Positions 37,809 through 50,339 of a DNA stretch of 64,000 nt are shown here, piece by piece. Both the position numbers and the translations under genes were made by a program. The notes beneath the pieces were generated by a model. It ran no database searches and was not told the DNA's origin. It worked only from the letters and a program-made list of their open reading frames with translations. Within the stretch, counting starts at the first letter, position 1; every line of letters starts with the position of its first letter. The DNA lies in the NCBI GenBank assembly GCA_011800805.1, contig MPNW01000046.1:77597-141596 (forward strand). The letters run 5' to 3'. The stretch is from Hirudo medicinalis. Its lineage: Eukaryota; Annelida; Clitellata; Hirudinida; Hirudinidae.

Positions 37809-40800
37809 TCACTCCGTCCTTCGTGACAGTATGCTTTCAATTGCAGACTGCATTTCAATCTCTAATGTACTGTCCAAGAACTCTTCCGAGTCGCTCGCAA
37901 ACATTTGACCGTCGTCGTTCCTCGAACGCAGGCTCGGTGCACCCGACGACCTCGACAATTCCAACGGACGGTACTCGGACGAGAAGACGTGACCGGAAAC
38001 GAACGTGGTGCAGCTCTCTTGCTTGGAGGCACAGCTTTCATAATCACTGCTAAGGGTCATCACATCGTCGTCGTCGTCGAGGAGGTCGAAGCACATGTTT
38101 TCATCTAACGCATCTCCTTTAGGCAAGCTAGAGTGCGGCAGATCGGGTGAAATCGCATTGTGAATATTTACCGGGGAACGCCGAGATTTGCTGTCTGAGA
38201 ACGAGTCTTGCACGTTTAATTCTTGGTGCTTATGAAAAGGTGTAACCACGGCGGTAACGGCGTGGGGCTTGGAATGAAGCGTGTTCGACGACGCGCCATT
38301 GACCTTCAACATCGTGTTTGCAGAATCCCAAGGCTTCGACGAACTTTCAACAACTTGGAAAATAGTGCTCCGACCCTGTCGATCGGTTTCCACGTCGTCT
38401 GCGTCGATTCTTTTCAAGCGAATCCTTGCGATCTTAATCGGTGGCACTTTATCCGTCGACTCGCTGGCTTCGCCGGGTCTCTTGCAAGAGGGACTTGCCG
38501 AGAACATGCCGTCGTGATGTTTTATTTTTATGATTATTTTATGCTTTTCAGGAGGAGTTGGCTCGATGGTTTTTGTACATTTCTCGGAAGTTTCTTCGTC
38601 ATTGTCTCCATAAATGCCGCCATCACTTGAATCCTTGTCACTGTCTTCATTATTATCGATGTCATCATCATCATCATCACCATCCTGATCTGAAGGTATA
38701 TCCAGTTTCTGTGGATATAATGCTGCCATTTTTTCAGGAGGAAGTACAGGCCTTGGAATGAAGGAATCTACGAGTGTTGATTTATATATTGTTATTTACA
38801 TCCTGCCACTTATAAAAATATTGTCCATGAATTAATTGCACCTGGATCAGTTTGAATTCTTTTCTTTTCCTCCTTAAGTTTTGACATTTCTTGAAGCAAG
38901 AACATCCTTCCAAGCATGACATCCTCGACAGATTCATGATGCACCTTAATGATATCGACCACCAATGAATTAGAATAAACAGTCAATGTCATAATACAAG
39001 GCTTCATTGCAGCATTTGTGAGCTAATGAGAAGAAGTTGAAAGTAGTGGTTTGTGATTTGTTCACTAATTGTATAGGGCACAATTATCTCTAATCTTTAA
39101 GAGAAAAAGAATAGGAATCAACAATTCTTACCATGGATTTTTTTAGCATGATGTGCTGATATTTCCTTAACAGTTTATCCTTCTTATCTATCAAATCCTG
39201 AGACATGTCTTCATACAAGTGTTTGTCTGTTTAAAGAAATATCAAATTATTGAATTATAAAACTGTGTACAAGTACAAATAGCTCACAGAATAATGCAAT
39301 CAACATGTTAGAACTACAGGGAGCGATCATGCATAAGTTATTGGGCTTTATAAATTTGTTCCTTTAAAGAAACACTTTTGAAGCATTAAATGAAACTTTA
39401 CAGTTTAAATTATAATTAATTATTATTATGCAATTATATCTTATCATTTCCTGCCATTCGACAGCTACACAAAAAGTATGATGGACGCTCGACCATCGAA
39501 CAAATATCGACCTCTCGAAACTGCAGCATTGTCGTCCGTTCTCGTTTGGTACACGTGGTAAGGCGCCAGGGCTCTTAAAGTGTCTCTGAGCTGAACGAAA
39601 GGACTTTTGGTGTCGGGATGCAAGGCAGATTTCTGATCTTTCAACAGATGAATATTTAACCTGCTCACAAACATTTACATCTCTTTTAACCAAATCATAG
39701 TTTTAAATACATTATAATGATATTGAGATACTGAAAAGCTTACTTTTCCTTGACAGACAAATTTATAAAATCCTTGGAAAAAGGAGGCTTGAAATATAAT
39801 GGTTGTGTAATTAGAACAATTTCAATGATCAACCAATTAAATTTGATGTACCTGTTTTGATGCTGCTGATTGGAATGTCACAGTTGATGTGGAAGCAGCT
39901 GTCGGGAAATTTGAGGGTTTTGAGATGTTGTTACACAACGAAGGTTGCAATTGGTTAGAAGATGTCATGTGAGAGTTTAATGCTGCAGTCCTATTGGAGA
40001 GGAGCGAGTTGATGCAAGTTGGAATTTTGACATCAGATACAGAAGATGGATTCTCATCTGACTTAAGGACGGATTGCTTGATAAAAGATTGCCCTTGATT
40101 TGAAGTCATTTTGTCCAAGGCACTCTTCATTTTCTCCTGGAAATCATTATAAGAAATATGTATATTTAATAAAATATATTAGTTACATATATGACTTTAA
40201 ACTATAGATAATTCATACACCAATTATATTTTTGCTCAAACAACACCAGAAAAACCCACCTGTTTCTTATTTCCTGACTCAGACTCGTCCCTCATTTTGT
40301 TAGAAACACCTAATAAAAAGGTACTAATCAACAATGCATGGCAACATTTTAAATTTGCAAAAATCATCATTCTCTTAAAACAAAAGAGATGGAATATTTT
40401 CCAATAAATGAGGATCGCATCTCCGACCGGTTTTACCTTCGAGCGGGCGAACCTTCGCCACCGGCGTCGCAAGCGAAGGCGGCTGCTGGTCGGGTGCCGG
40501 CAGAAGGGAGATGACTCCTTTGGGTTGGAGGAATGGCACGGTGGATGAGGACGTCGGATTGCTCGCATTTCTATTTCCATTCGAAGAAATAACGATTTGC
40601 CGAGAAGACGACTTGTTTTCCGAGACGGATCCGTTCGAAGCCCCAGCTTTGGAAGCGGAGTTTATGTCTGCAATTAGCGACGGACTGTTACCGTGGGAAG
40701 TGTGCTTGGCAGTGATTTTGATGAGGCCATTCTTTGGAGATGCTTTGATGGTGTTGGAGGATGTGTTGGTGGAATTCTTTTCAACAAGGTGAGGCTGAAT

Positions 40801-42844
40801 CTGGAACAACTGATTTCCAATCTGAACCATGATGGTTTGATGCTGTAATGCAGATGGAGCCTGTAAATAAAGAAGATAGAAATAAATAAATGTGGTTAAA
40901 ATTTTACAGAATTATTACAACATATAATTATTACAAAGCATGTGGGAATATGTAATTATTACATGGGAGAGAATTCATTCAGAGGTTTGCTTTTAATGAA
41001 ATTGAAAGCCTTCATTCACATCCGTATGTATTAAGGAATAGTAACATGTAATTTGCTTATTCAATCTGATGACATAACAAATTCAACATTCATAACAGAA
41101 ATCATCCAGACAGTTGAGATCCCAATAAATTAATTTATGAATATAAGAAAAGGACCAAATGAACTCCCATTAATTGTTAGTATTGCAATTAACAGTATTT
41201 ATATTTGTTGCACATAAACATCATCGGCACATTTACATATGGACTTTTAAGAGGTTATTGACCAGCAAATAATAGTGAGGCAACAGACATTCTGTCTTAG
41301 AACAAATGTTGAGCACTACAATCTTATTGCAGGATGTCCACAACAATTAATCCAAGAGGATTGGGGCACAAGGTGGCTCAGAGAGTAGCGTTCCTGCGTA
41401 CGATGGTAAAAGCAACAGTCATTACGTTTCGTGTTCGAAACCCAGCTCGCACCGCCATAAAGCGCCCCTGGGTGCCGGGGCTATATAAACGGTCTAAGCG
41501 CCCCCGACTCATGCTTATGACGCTACATATAAAAAATAAACTTATATACACAATCAATAAAATATCAAGTTTATAAACAATCATCTTTGAAACCAAAGAT
41601 AGCAATTAACCTATTTACAGTAATCGCTAAAAATGCAATTTGTTTCGATGCACGAAATGATGAACGATGCATGTTGATGAAATCATCCCATTTTAAATAA
41701 CACAGGATTTAAATCAACAAACCTGGGGCTGCTGAATAACGATGGAGTTTTGTTGAGTTTGTTGCACGGGAGTCAAAACAATTTGAGAAGGTTCCACAAA
41801 ACTGCTGCCCGAAGAACCTCCGTTTAGAATAAACATTCGTTGTTGCGGTTGTTGTTGCAACAACTGAACCTTTTGAGTGTTAGATGGGATGTTGCTGTAG
41901 AGTTGTTGTTGTGGAGAAATGATGACCTGAGTTTGAGATGGCTGGAGAAGGATTTGAGGTGCATGAATAGATTGAGGATTCTGTTGAAGAATTATTTGTT
42001 GGGATTGAGGAAACACTGAGGAAAGTGAAGAAGCTGCCTGGAATGATATGCACAGTTGCTGCTGTGAGGGTAATATTTGTTGCAGCTGTTGTTGTGGCAT
42101 TTGCATTTGTTGCTGCTGCGGAATTTGAATCGTTTGGACAGATTGCTGGGGTTGAATGAAAAGCTGAGCTGGCAACTGGTTGACTTGTTGATAATTTTGA
42201 AGTTGTTGGAAAGGAATCTGGACAAGGTTGGAAACATTCTGAGAATCCATTGGAGTTCTTTGAGAGCACTGAAGGTTCGACTCTTGTTGTGTTACAAGGC
42301 CAACTTCCTTCTCCAGGACAGTCCTGTAAGGAATGTCAGTCATCAGCATAAGCAAAATTAATAATCACAAGCTAGAATTAGAATGAATGATTCTCACCCT
42401 GATAAATTGCCAGTTCCAGTTAGAAAAAGATCTGCAAAATCTTGGATAGAAACCTCCTTATCCTTCTGGTCAGCAAAGAGACTTTTGCTATCATCGACTC
42501 CAAACAAACTCGACCAGTCCATGAGATCAGATGTTGATTCCATTGCATAGTCAGAGTGGTCTGATAGGTTGAGTAGCTTCATAAAAGAGAAATGGTGAGA
42601 TGTAGGAAGCATTCTTATGACTAATAAAACTTGAAAATAAATCACCTCATTAGATATATCTTGAGCTCCATCTCTGACCCAGCTGAACGAAAATACAATT
42701 TAGTGTGCTTAACAATTGTTCAATACAAATTAAAACAGTGAAATTCTTGTACTTCATAAATTCATGCCAATAATTTCCGCTAATATTTAAAAACAAGTTA
42801 TAATCTACTCACTCTTCTTCCAAAAAGTTATAAACACCATCCAT
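37809..42844 (-). CDS. BICRA: BICRA/BICRAL (GLTSCR1 family) SWI/SNF subunit
   Basis: Defining subunit of the non-canonical BAF (GBAF) chromatin-remodelling complex, which binds BRD9 and SMARC proteins in the nucleus. Twelve minus-strand exons give 985 residues: 42813-42844, 42646-42682, 42398-42576, 41723-42323, 40437-40860, 40260-40309, 39852-40136, 39744-39787, 39512-39660, 39132-39226, 38842-38944, 37809-38767. The N-terminus is short and acidic (MDGVYNFLEEDWVRDGAQDI). A long Gln-rich region in exon 4 and a Ser/Asn-rich region follow. The GLTSCR1 domain spans exons 8-11 (about residues 540-680): LHPDTKSPFVQLRDTLRALA, PYHVYQ, LLRKYQHIMLKKSM and SVEDVMLGRMFLLQEMSKLK. The last exon has a poly-Asp run and the family's basic segment (PPIKIARIRLKRI). 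Invertebrates usually have one gene for both vertebrate paralogues. Head to head with TBCE. Confidence 0.9.
41345..41525 (+). mobile_element. tRNA-derived SINE in BICRA intron 4
   Basis: A tRNA-like head with box A (GTGGCTCAGAGAG, about 41372) and box B (GTGTTCGAAACCC, 41431-41443) is followed by a GC-rich body with GCGCCCCTGGGTGC and CTATATAAACGGTCTAAGCG. An inverted copy with the same order of motifs lies at 51425-51610. It is antisense to BICRA. Confidence 0.7.
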
Positions 42845-43345
42845 ATTTAATCGCTTCAAAAATCACGTAATTATCATCAAATAAAACCGCAAACATCTGT
42901 ACATTCAACCTAAACTCGTTCGCATACAGTTAAAGTTTCCGAATTCATTTGATTATATAAAATGAAACGAAAAATCTAAAAACTGCTGGCATTCAAAGTA
43001 AACACCCGTATAACAACAAATAATACCAAACTCGAGTCTAAACCAAAATTGGACGCACAATTTAAAAACAAGATAGACTAATCAAAACAAAATCTTATTT
43101 GCGGTGGAAACAATTGTGGGAGAATTTCTATAAATTTGACTTTTAGAAACACTAAAAGCTTGTAAAACTTTGTCAATTTTTATACAGTGGTTTTAAATGG
43201 TGATTGTCTTATCGTTAAGAATTTTTCTATAAACAAAAATTTGGTATTTTTGTCTAAGATATATTTTAGGTGATTTGCTTAATCGTGGATAATTCTCATA
43301 AATAATTTGATTGTAGTCATTTTAGTAGTGCCGGTACGTTTGTTT
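42845..43345. promoter_or_regulatory. Shared BICRA/TBCE promoter interval
   Basis: The start codons of BICRA (minus) and TBCE (plus) are 501 bases apart, so both promoters and 5' UTRs must share this AT-rich interval. No TATA box or CpG island is evident. Co-regulation is only an inference from the arrangement. Confidence 0.5.
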
Positions 43346-46300
43346 ATGGAAATGGCTGTACCTGAGGTTGGGGCCCGAGTTTCGTGCGAAGGATATCTTG
43401 GCACAATTAAGTATATTGGAGAAGTGCCACCTACTACTGGAACCTGGTGGGGCATTGAATGGGATGATGATTCCAAGGGAAAGCACAATGGCTCGCACAA
43501 TGGCATTAGGTAATCCATGCCGACCTACAAGGATTGTTTTGCCTCATAATTTTACGTGTTTTACCTGATGTCACATTATTATATTATGTATCACATTAGT
43601 CTTATTGCTTTAAAGTGCGCGATCATTGAATTATTTTGAAACTCAGTTCTGAACACTTTTACAATCATAATTCAAAGTGAATTAGAATTAATTTTCTTCA
43701 AGCAATACTTTCTGTTTTAGCTTAAATTGACTTTTGGTTTGCACATTTCTTATTACGTTTTCCATTAATTGCTGAAAAGCCTTCCTTGACAAGCTTATAA
43801 TACAAAACAATAAAATATCTTAAATGTATTTATGAGCTTATAGCTTATCGTACAAAACAATAAAATTTCTTAAATGTATTTATGAAATTTATACTATAAG
43901 CTTGACAAAACTAAGCTTGTCAAGGAAGGCTTTTCAGCAAATATTGGAAAATGTGTTGTTATTACTAAGCTGTCTTGATTTTATTATTAATTTTTGTACT
44001 AAGTAATTTATCATCTTTTAGTAGTCCAAAGTGAAACATTATAACTTCCATTAAAGCACTCTGGCAATATATATCATGTTAATTATATTATTTCCTCTTG
44101 TCACTTTTTTTTAAATCAATTCAGGTATTTTCAAACGACCAGCCCCAACAGTGGTTCATTTGTCAGGCCATCAAAGTGCTCTCTTGGAATATCACTATTG
44201 GAAGCAGTTAGGTTTGAATTTCAGTTAGTGATTTCATAGATATAAAATGTGAAAGAGCTTAATTTAATGGTTTAATTGCAATTTACACAATTCTCAAAAA
44301 TTTATTTTGCACCAATTTCCGAACAGACAAAGATATGTTTCATTGGAGGAGGATGTGGGGAAAGAATCAAATTCTGTTGATGAGCAAATTATTGGAACTT
44401 TGGAAAACAAAGAAGTTCTATTTGTTGGGATGTCCAATATTTTGAGGGAGCAGAGAAGGTATGCTTGATTGTTTTAATTGATTTTATTGTACTTATCTCA
44501 ACTTCTCTTTGCAAAGCCTCAACACTTTGAAACATGTCAACCTGAGGAGATGTGATGTGTCTTTTGCAGGAATACTCACTAACGATGATGGTGGTAACTT
44601 GTGATAGTAATTTTTAAAATTGTTATTATCTTTTAAATTTTTATCGAGTCCAGATTAACATCCAAAAAAACCATCGCACTTAAAAAACCTCATCAATGTC
44701 TTTAAAATCCTCAAACGGGCCCGGGAAAACCCAAGGACTGTATAACTATATTATATAACTATATACTAGAACTTAAAAAAAAACCGCAAAAATTAGTTTT
44801 TGAAATGAATTAGTGTCACGTGAATGTTCTCTTTGGCCTTCTCCTTTCTCTCCATGCATTGATTCTGAAGATCTTCCAGATTCTGTGGGTCTCCAGCAGA
44901 GTTCTTATTGAAGTCCACACCAAAAACGTTTTTTGGAAGGCAACAGGCAGCGCAAACCGTGTCCGACATTGATGTCCTTCTCGAGGCCCGTAGTCTATTG
45001 AAGAGCGTCTCCGACCGAACCTTTTACACAGTTTACATATTGGGTGGCTGGAATTCTACTGGTACCATCCACCAACCACCCGTTCGGAACCGCTGCTTCC
45101 GGAAATCTCATCAACCCATAACAGTCAACGGTTTTGTACAATTCCTTTGTGGTTGAAAGTTCACGAGGAACGCGCGGCTTGTCCTTCTCCTTTGGCCTAC
45201 CAAACTTCTTGACTTCACTGGCGACAGTCATGGTGTCGTTCAAAGCATCCATCAAGAAATTGTCGTTGCTCACTTTGGCCTGTTGTAGAACCTTGGACAT
45301 TCTACGGATTCTGATTTCCGCAATCCAGCTATGCAGTTGAAGAATCCCCATTCTTCCCATTTTGATCGTGGCATGCAAGAACGCATTTGGAGTGTCCTTT
45401 GGTAACCGGAGCCATTTTCGTACTGACTTCATAATTGCAACATCAGCAGAATTTAACAACTCGAGACGGATTGTTCCGAAGGTGAGGAAATGAACGAGAC
45501 TGGGGAGCAGATGGGTCCTTAAGATATAAACTCTCTGGCAGGGCATGAGAGGAGCCTGTGAAATCGAAGGCCTTTTTGGATTCTGGATTTGGATTGTCGG
45601 CTGATGATGCAAATTGCATTCGAGGCCCAATCGGAACTAAGTACTTGTACATGTCCATTACTGAGAGTGCCTGATGTCCTTATTTTGAAGTTTCAGTACA
45701 GCTCTGGGTTTACAATCCATTGTCTTTTCCTCATGATGATCTCAGTTTTCATCCAGGCACATTTGGCTGGGTTCATAGTGAGTCCAACTTTGGCCACTGA
45801 AATCTCTAGTTGTTGCAACATCACTTTCATTCCAACATCTGTGCTGGACAGTAAAAGGAGGTCATCCACAAAGGCGATGTAGTTGCACTTCACAGCGGAT
45901 TTTTCTCCTCCGGTGACACTGATAGATCTATCAATATCACTGACTGCCATGTCAATCACAGCATCGAATAACATTGGCAACATGGGGTCGCCTTGCCTAA
46001 CTCCTCTTCCGACCCGTATAGCTCTGCTGAGCTCCTTTCCCATTCTAATGTGGACTTGGCAACTTCTGTACAGCTCTGACAGATATCTCGTTAACAAGGG
46101 TGGTGTGCCGTGTTGAGAGGCTGCCCTGATAATCGATTCGTGGGAAACAATTGAATGCTTTAGATACGTCCACGAATGTCATGTTGTGCTTTTTCCTTGT
46201 CTACTTTTTGTGATAAGAGACTTTACTAGCCAGACGTTGTCGGCCAGACCATCGCCCGACTGGAATGCTTTTTGCCTCATTGATGATGGCCAAAAATGTG

Positions 46301-49300
46301 ACATGCATTTGTTGATCACTCGATGGAAGAGACGACTCATGAGCTGACTCACGGTGATCGGCCTGAACTCATTTGGGTCAGCTGTTCCCTTTACTTTTGG
46401 AATAAAACTGATGACACCAAACTTGAATAGTGAAGGTAGCAAGCCAGTCAGTAACCAGAGGGACATGTGCATGGCTTAATCGATTGGTTTGATGCCATCC
46501 AAGTGCTTCTTTTTCACTCCAGTCAGGCCCGGGGCACCATCGCAGAGCCGCTTTTACCCCCTCGCAGCTGACGGGAGCCTCCAGGTCATAACAAAGCCCA
46601 TAAACCGACACCACTTGTTTATCATCTGTCGACTTTTGTGAAAATACTGGTTCCCAAAATTGTAGCAATTTTGCATATTATTATTATTGTTGTTGTTGTT
46701 GTTGTTGTCGTTATGGTTATGGTTGTAGTTGTTTATTTATTTATTAAACATCTAACTGAAGGGTCCTTGAGACCACTAACACAAGTCTTCATTTGGCAGT
46801 GCATTCCATGGTTTAATGATCCTATTGCAGAAAGAATATTTGGCAACGTCTTTTGAAAATTTACTACATCAAAGTTTAAAACTGCCCTCTCGTGCCTGGC
46901 TAATCCTGGACAGATGCTTCAGGGGGGAGTCCACAAAGCCATTTAATAATTTGAAACAAAATGTTAAGTCAGCCAGTAGGCGATGTATGTGCAAAAGGCA
47001 AGCTTTGAGACATCCTGGTCCCTTGAGGAGAAAGATGCCCTGATCATCCATGAAACTGCTGCAGCTTTATGAATGATTGTATCAATGTTGGTTGCAAACT
47101 TTAAGCTTGGGTCTATCATAATCCCGAGATCCCTAACTGCCCACTTGCTTGAGGGTCTGACCGTTGATAGAGTACTCGTGATTATTTCTGCGACTCGCTA
47201 TGGAAAAAACCTGACATTTCTCTGGTGTGAGTTGGAGTTGCTAGATGTGCCTCCACTAAGCTACCTTGTCGAGAGCAGACTGTAGTTGGGTTTTGGACGA
47301 AATTGGGATGCCAGAGAGGATGCACACTTTTTTAGAACAATGTTGGGTATTCCATCCGGTCCCGTCGACAGTGGGGAAATAAGGCCAAGTAAGGTCATCC
47401 TTACAACATCTGGAGTAAACCTGACTTCATTCAGCTCTGCCTGGGTTTCACAAGATGTTATGGGATTCTCGTTATTTTCAATTGTAAAAACTGATGAGAA
47501 GTAGAAGTTGAAGATATCACTTATTTCAGAATGGATTACGATTATTATTATTATTATTAAATTATTGTTGCACTCATATAATACATTAGCATCTTGATTT
47601 AATTCTTAATAATTAATCTTTTGCATAAAACACATTCTTGCCATCTGAAATGACTAATAGGAACCACAAATTAACCTACCATCCCTCAAAAAAATATTTA
47701 TTTCTTACCAATTACTGCATATCTAGTAAGAGAATAAATGTTACATTATGGATATAATATGTGCATTATATATATTAAAAAATANGTAGAGTTCAGAAGA
47801 TGAATTATTATTATTATTTTATTACGATTATTATTATTATTATTAATATTATTGTTGCACTCATATAATACATTAGCATCTTGATTTAATTCTTAATAAT
47901 TAATCTTTTGCATTAAAACACATTCTTGCCATCTGAAATGACTAATAGGAACCACAAATTAACCTACCATCCCTCAAAAAAATATTTATTTCTTACCATT
48001 TACTGCATATCTAGTAAGAGAATAAATGTTACATTATGGATATAATATGTGCATTATATATATTAAAAAATATATATTAATATTAAATATATTAAATGCA
48101 TTTGAAAGTCTTTGGCAAAATGAGATTCTTGTATCTTGTGAATTAAGATAAAATAAAAATAAAACATAATTATAAAGGTTTTCTTTTAGATGGTTCTCAT
48201 TCTTCTACTAATGCGTATTCAAAGTTGCCTTCAGCGAGCGAGTTGGATCTCTCTGAAAACTTATTCTCAGATTGGGATGAGATTACAAATGTCATTGTGA
48301 ACTTACCTTCTTTGAAGGTCATCAATTTGCAAGGCAATGTCTTCTCTAAAAGTGTTCCAACTTTGGAAAAGACTTTGAATAAATTAAAAAGTAATAATCC
48401 TGAGAATTTCAATCATTTAACTAGTATTTTGCTGTGAATAGAAACCATATTATTTCATATTGGTTTATGCTTGATCATTAAGATATTAGTTGAGCACCTA
48501 ATTTTAAAGCACTTTCACTTATAATTATTGAATACTTCTTACTGAATACAATGATGTTATGTTTTTAGCAGTTAGACAGCAGTTGAGGGACAAGCCCAAT
48601 GCACAACAACAAATGGATGAGCAAGGAGAACAATTTGAGGATGAGGAGATATTTTTATGTCATAAAAACATCAAGGAAATTTGTCTCAATAACCTGTCAT
48701 TGAACTGGGAAAGACTGTTGTGCTTGTGTGCATTTATCGCTCCATCACTCGAGACATTGGTGGCTTCACTCAATATCGTGTCATTTATCGATCTCAACAT
48801 GCACGACAGAATCTCCAAGCAGTTGCTTTGGCAACCATTATCGAGCGTCACCTCGTTGAACCTCGAGGGTAACCCCATTGGATCGTGGAGAGAAGTTTTG
48901 AAATTGGACCTGGTGATGCCTTCTCTGAAGACTGCCGTTCTTAATTCTTGCGACTTACACGAGGTCTGTTAATGATTTTGAGTTTAAAGCAAATGGGCTT
49001 CGTTAGGTGGACGTGTTCGTCATTTTGAAGGTTGAATTTAGCTGCAATGGCGTGGAATCTGTTTCCTTATTGCTGGAAAATGGAAAAACCAAAATATTTG
49101 CACACCTGTCAACAATCTCATTGTCAAGAAACAGCATTTCTTCATGGGAATCCATAAATGAGCTCAACAGACTGCAGTCATTGAGGCAGCTCAACATGAA
49201 AGGAAATCCTATTGATGGGGGCATGGCCACGTTTGAGAATTGGGGGCACAAAGTGGTGGCTAGGATAGCTGAACTGACCCATCTTAACAGAGTAAAAATT

Positions 49301-50210
49301 GACAGATTTGATAGGAGGGGAGCTGAGATAGATTACCTAAAAGCATGTGCCCCAGAATTAAGTTAGTTTTGCTCTGGGTACCAGACATTACTTTTATTTA
49401 ATATATTTTATATTTAAGCATTTTATGCTTTTATTTCACATAATCAGTTTGCAAGTGTTTTTCAACTTTAAAATGAATTTCAACTTATTCAGTAATGCAT
49501 ATATGTTGAATTCCATTGCAAATAAGCATAATTTTATGTTAGTGTTATCCTTATCCATTTTCTCCTCAGATGGCAAAGAAGCAGAGGAAGTCTTTATGAA
49601 GCGACATCCAAGATACCAGGAGCTGGTTGACAAATATGGGGCACCTGATGCTGCTACTTCCGAGGTAAAAGTGGCAGAGGTGAAGGCTGGTCTCTTGAAC
49701 ATAAACATTGCACTTGTTTCATCAAACTTTCCATCAGGTATTTCAGGTTGATTTTGACTTATTTTGTTATTGTAAATGTCATTTATTGTGCTTTTTCTTT
49801 AAATCAATAATTTTGTTTTGAGATTAAATTGCTCAAAGTTGTGCTAAGTTTCTTGGTATCACTCTTATTTGATTTCAGCAGGAACAAAAGAACAAGTTCT
49901 TGCTGTGGTCCAGCAGAGACTGCCAAAGACAATGACAGTTGGGAGGCTGAAGATGACAATCAAGAGGATATTTAAAAGGGATCTGGAGAAATATTATCAG
50001 GATTCTACAGATGATTTTCTTTACGTCTCATATTCATCATCGAGTCAATGTGACTTAAATCTGTCATCAAAAAATCATAAATCATCCTCTTTGGCTCAGA
50101 AAATAGTAAAACCAGGATCTGCTCTTGAAATACCAATGGATGATCTATTTAAAGAGATTGGTTATTACTCTCTTTGTGATGGAGATACTATGTTTGTGAG
50201 GTGTACGTGA
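43346..50210 (+). CDS. TBCE: Tubulin-specific chaperone E
   Basis: Cofactor E binds alpha-tubulin and, with cofactors C and D, assembles or dissociates the tubulin heterodimer in the cytosol. Nine exons, all in phase, 636 residues (human 527): 43346-43509, 44125-44211, 44327-44458, 44517-44593, 48190-48390, 48569-48963, 49007-49361, 49570-49737, 49879-50210. The N-terminal CAP-Gly domain (exons 1-2) shows GYLGTIKYIGEVPPTTGTWW, GIEWDDDSKGKHNGSH and NSGSFVRPSK. Leucine-rich repeats follow (LNTLKHVNLRRCDVSFAGIL, ASELDLSENLFSDWDEI, LRQLNMKGNPIDG), then the family stretch EVFMKRHPRYQELVDKYGAP and a C-terminal ubiquitin-like domain ending CDGDTMFVRCT. The extra length lies in the LRR region and in exon 9. 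Exons 6 and 9 both begin at tandem NAGCAG acceptors, so either could vary by one residue. Intron 4 (44594-48189) is swollen by mobile elements. Confidence 0.93.
43769..43940. mobile_element. Small foldback element (MITE-like) in TBCE intron 1
   Basis: The 29 bases at 43769-43797, beginning TTGCTGAAAAGCC, are perfectly repeated in inverted orientation at 43912-43940. Between them, a unit of about 33 bases (ACAAAACAATAAAAT...CTTAAATGTATTTATGA) occurs twice in tandem (43802 and 43852). The flanks remain weakly palindromic (CACATTT...TTTTCC left, GGAAAATGTG right), so the true ends may lie at about 43742 and 43957. It has no coding capacity. Confidence 0.75.
44880..46670 (-). mobile_element. R2-like non-LTR retrotransposon remnant
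   Basis: Minus-strand frames together cover much of a reverse transcriptase and its C-terminal part, broken by frameshifts and stops. In order: a start with FWEPVFSQ and an APGPD-like motif (46670-46480), then WLLTGLLPSLFKFGVISFIP and PNEFRPITVSQLMSRLFHRV (46470-46180), then GRGVRQGDPMLPMLFDAVID and the catalytic FVDD with ADLLLL-type context (46090-45693). The C-terminal stretch (45630-44995) contains RTHLLPSLVHFLTFGT and KWLRLPKDTPNAFLHA, which resemble the region after the RT in R2-clade elements. No zinc fingers or nuclease motif could be placed with confidence. It lies antisense in TBCE intron 4 and is dead. Confidence 0.7.
46735..47510 (-). mobile_element. CR1-like non-LTR retroelement, 3' part
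   Basis: Minus-strand translation gives the C-terminal end typical of CR1/Jockey-like reverse transcriptases: LLADLTFCFKLLNGFVDSPL followed by FCNRIIKPWNALPN and a short end. Upstream frames (47500-47060) are broken. Downstream on the minus strand is an AAATAAAT stretch, then a GTT/GTC-type microsatellite at 46682-46733. A matching 3' end lies at 21042-21110. The element adjoins the R2-like remnant in the same orientation. Confidence 0.7.
47535..48070. repeat. Tandem duplication of about 287 bases with an N at the junction
   Basis: The block 47535 to about 47784 recurs almost exactly at 47821 to about 48070: both start ATTACGATTATTATT, then GTTGCACTCATATAATACAT, and end in TATATATATTAAAAAATA. 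Differences are few (for example one extra A near 47913 and ACCAATTACTG against ACCATTTACTG). An undetermined base (N) sits at 47785, at the end of the first copy. Confidence 0.9.
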
Positions 50211-50339
50211 CTGCTTTGACTAGAAAAGATATTTATTCTAAGTCTCTAACTAATGTAAATGTTGGAATTTTCTTGTTGTGTTAGGAAATAAATTTGGCGG
50301 GTGCATGCAGGGTCATGCAATGGAGGATTCTTGACATGT

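Noticed and set aside
43307..43345. TBCE start 13 codons upstream
   Set aside because: That position is TTG, not ATG; the ATG at 43346 gives the normal distance to the CAP-Gly domain.
46638..47504. Plus-strand frames in TBCE intron 4
   Set aside because: They are antisense shadows of the CR1-like reverse-transcriptase remnant.
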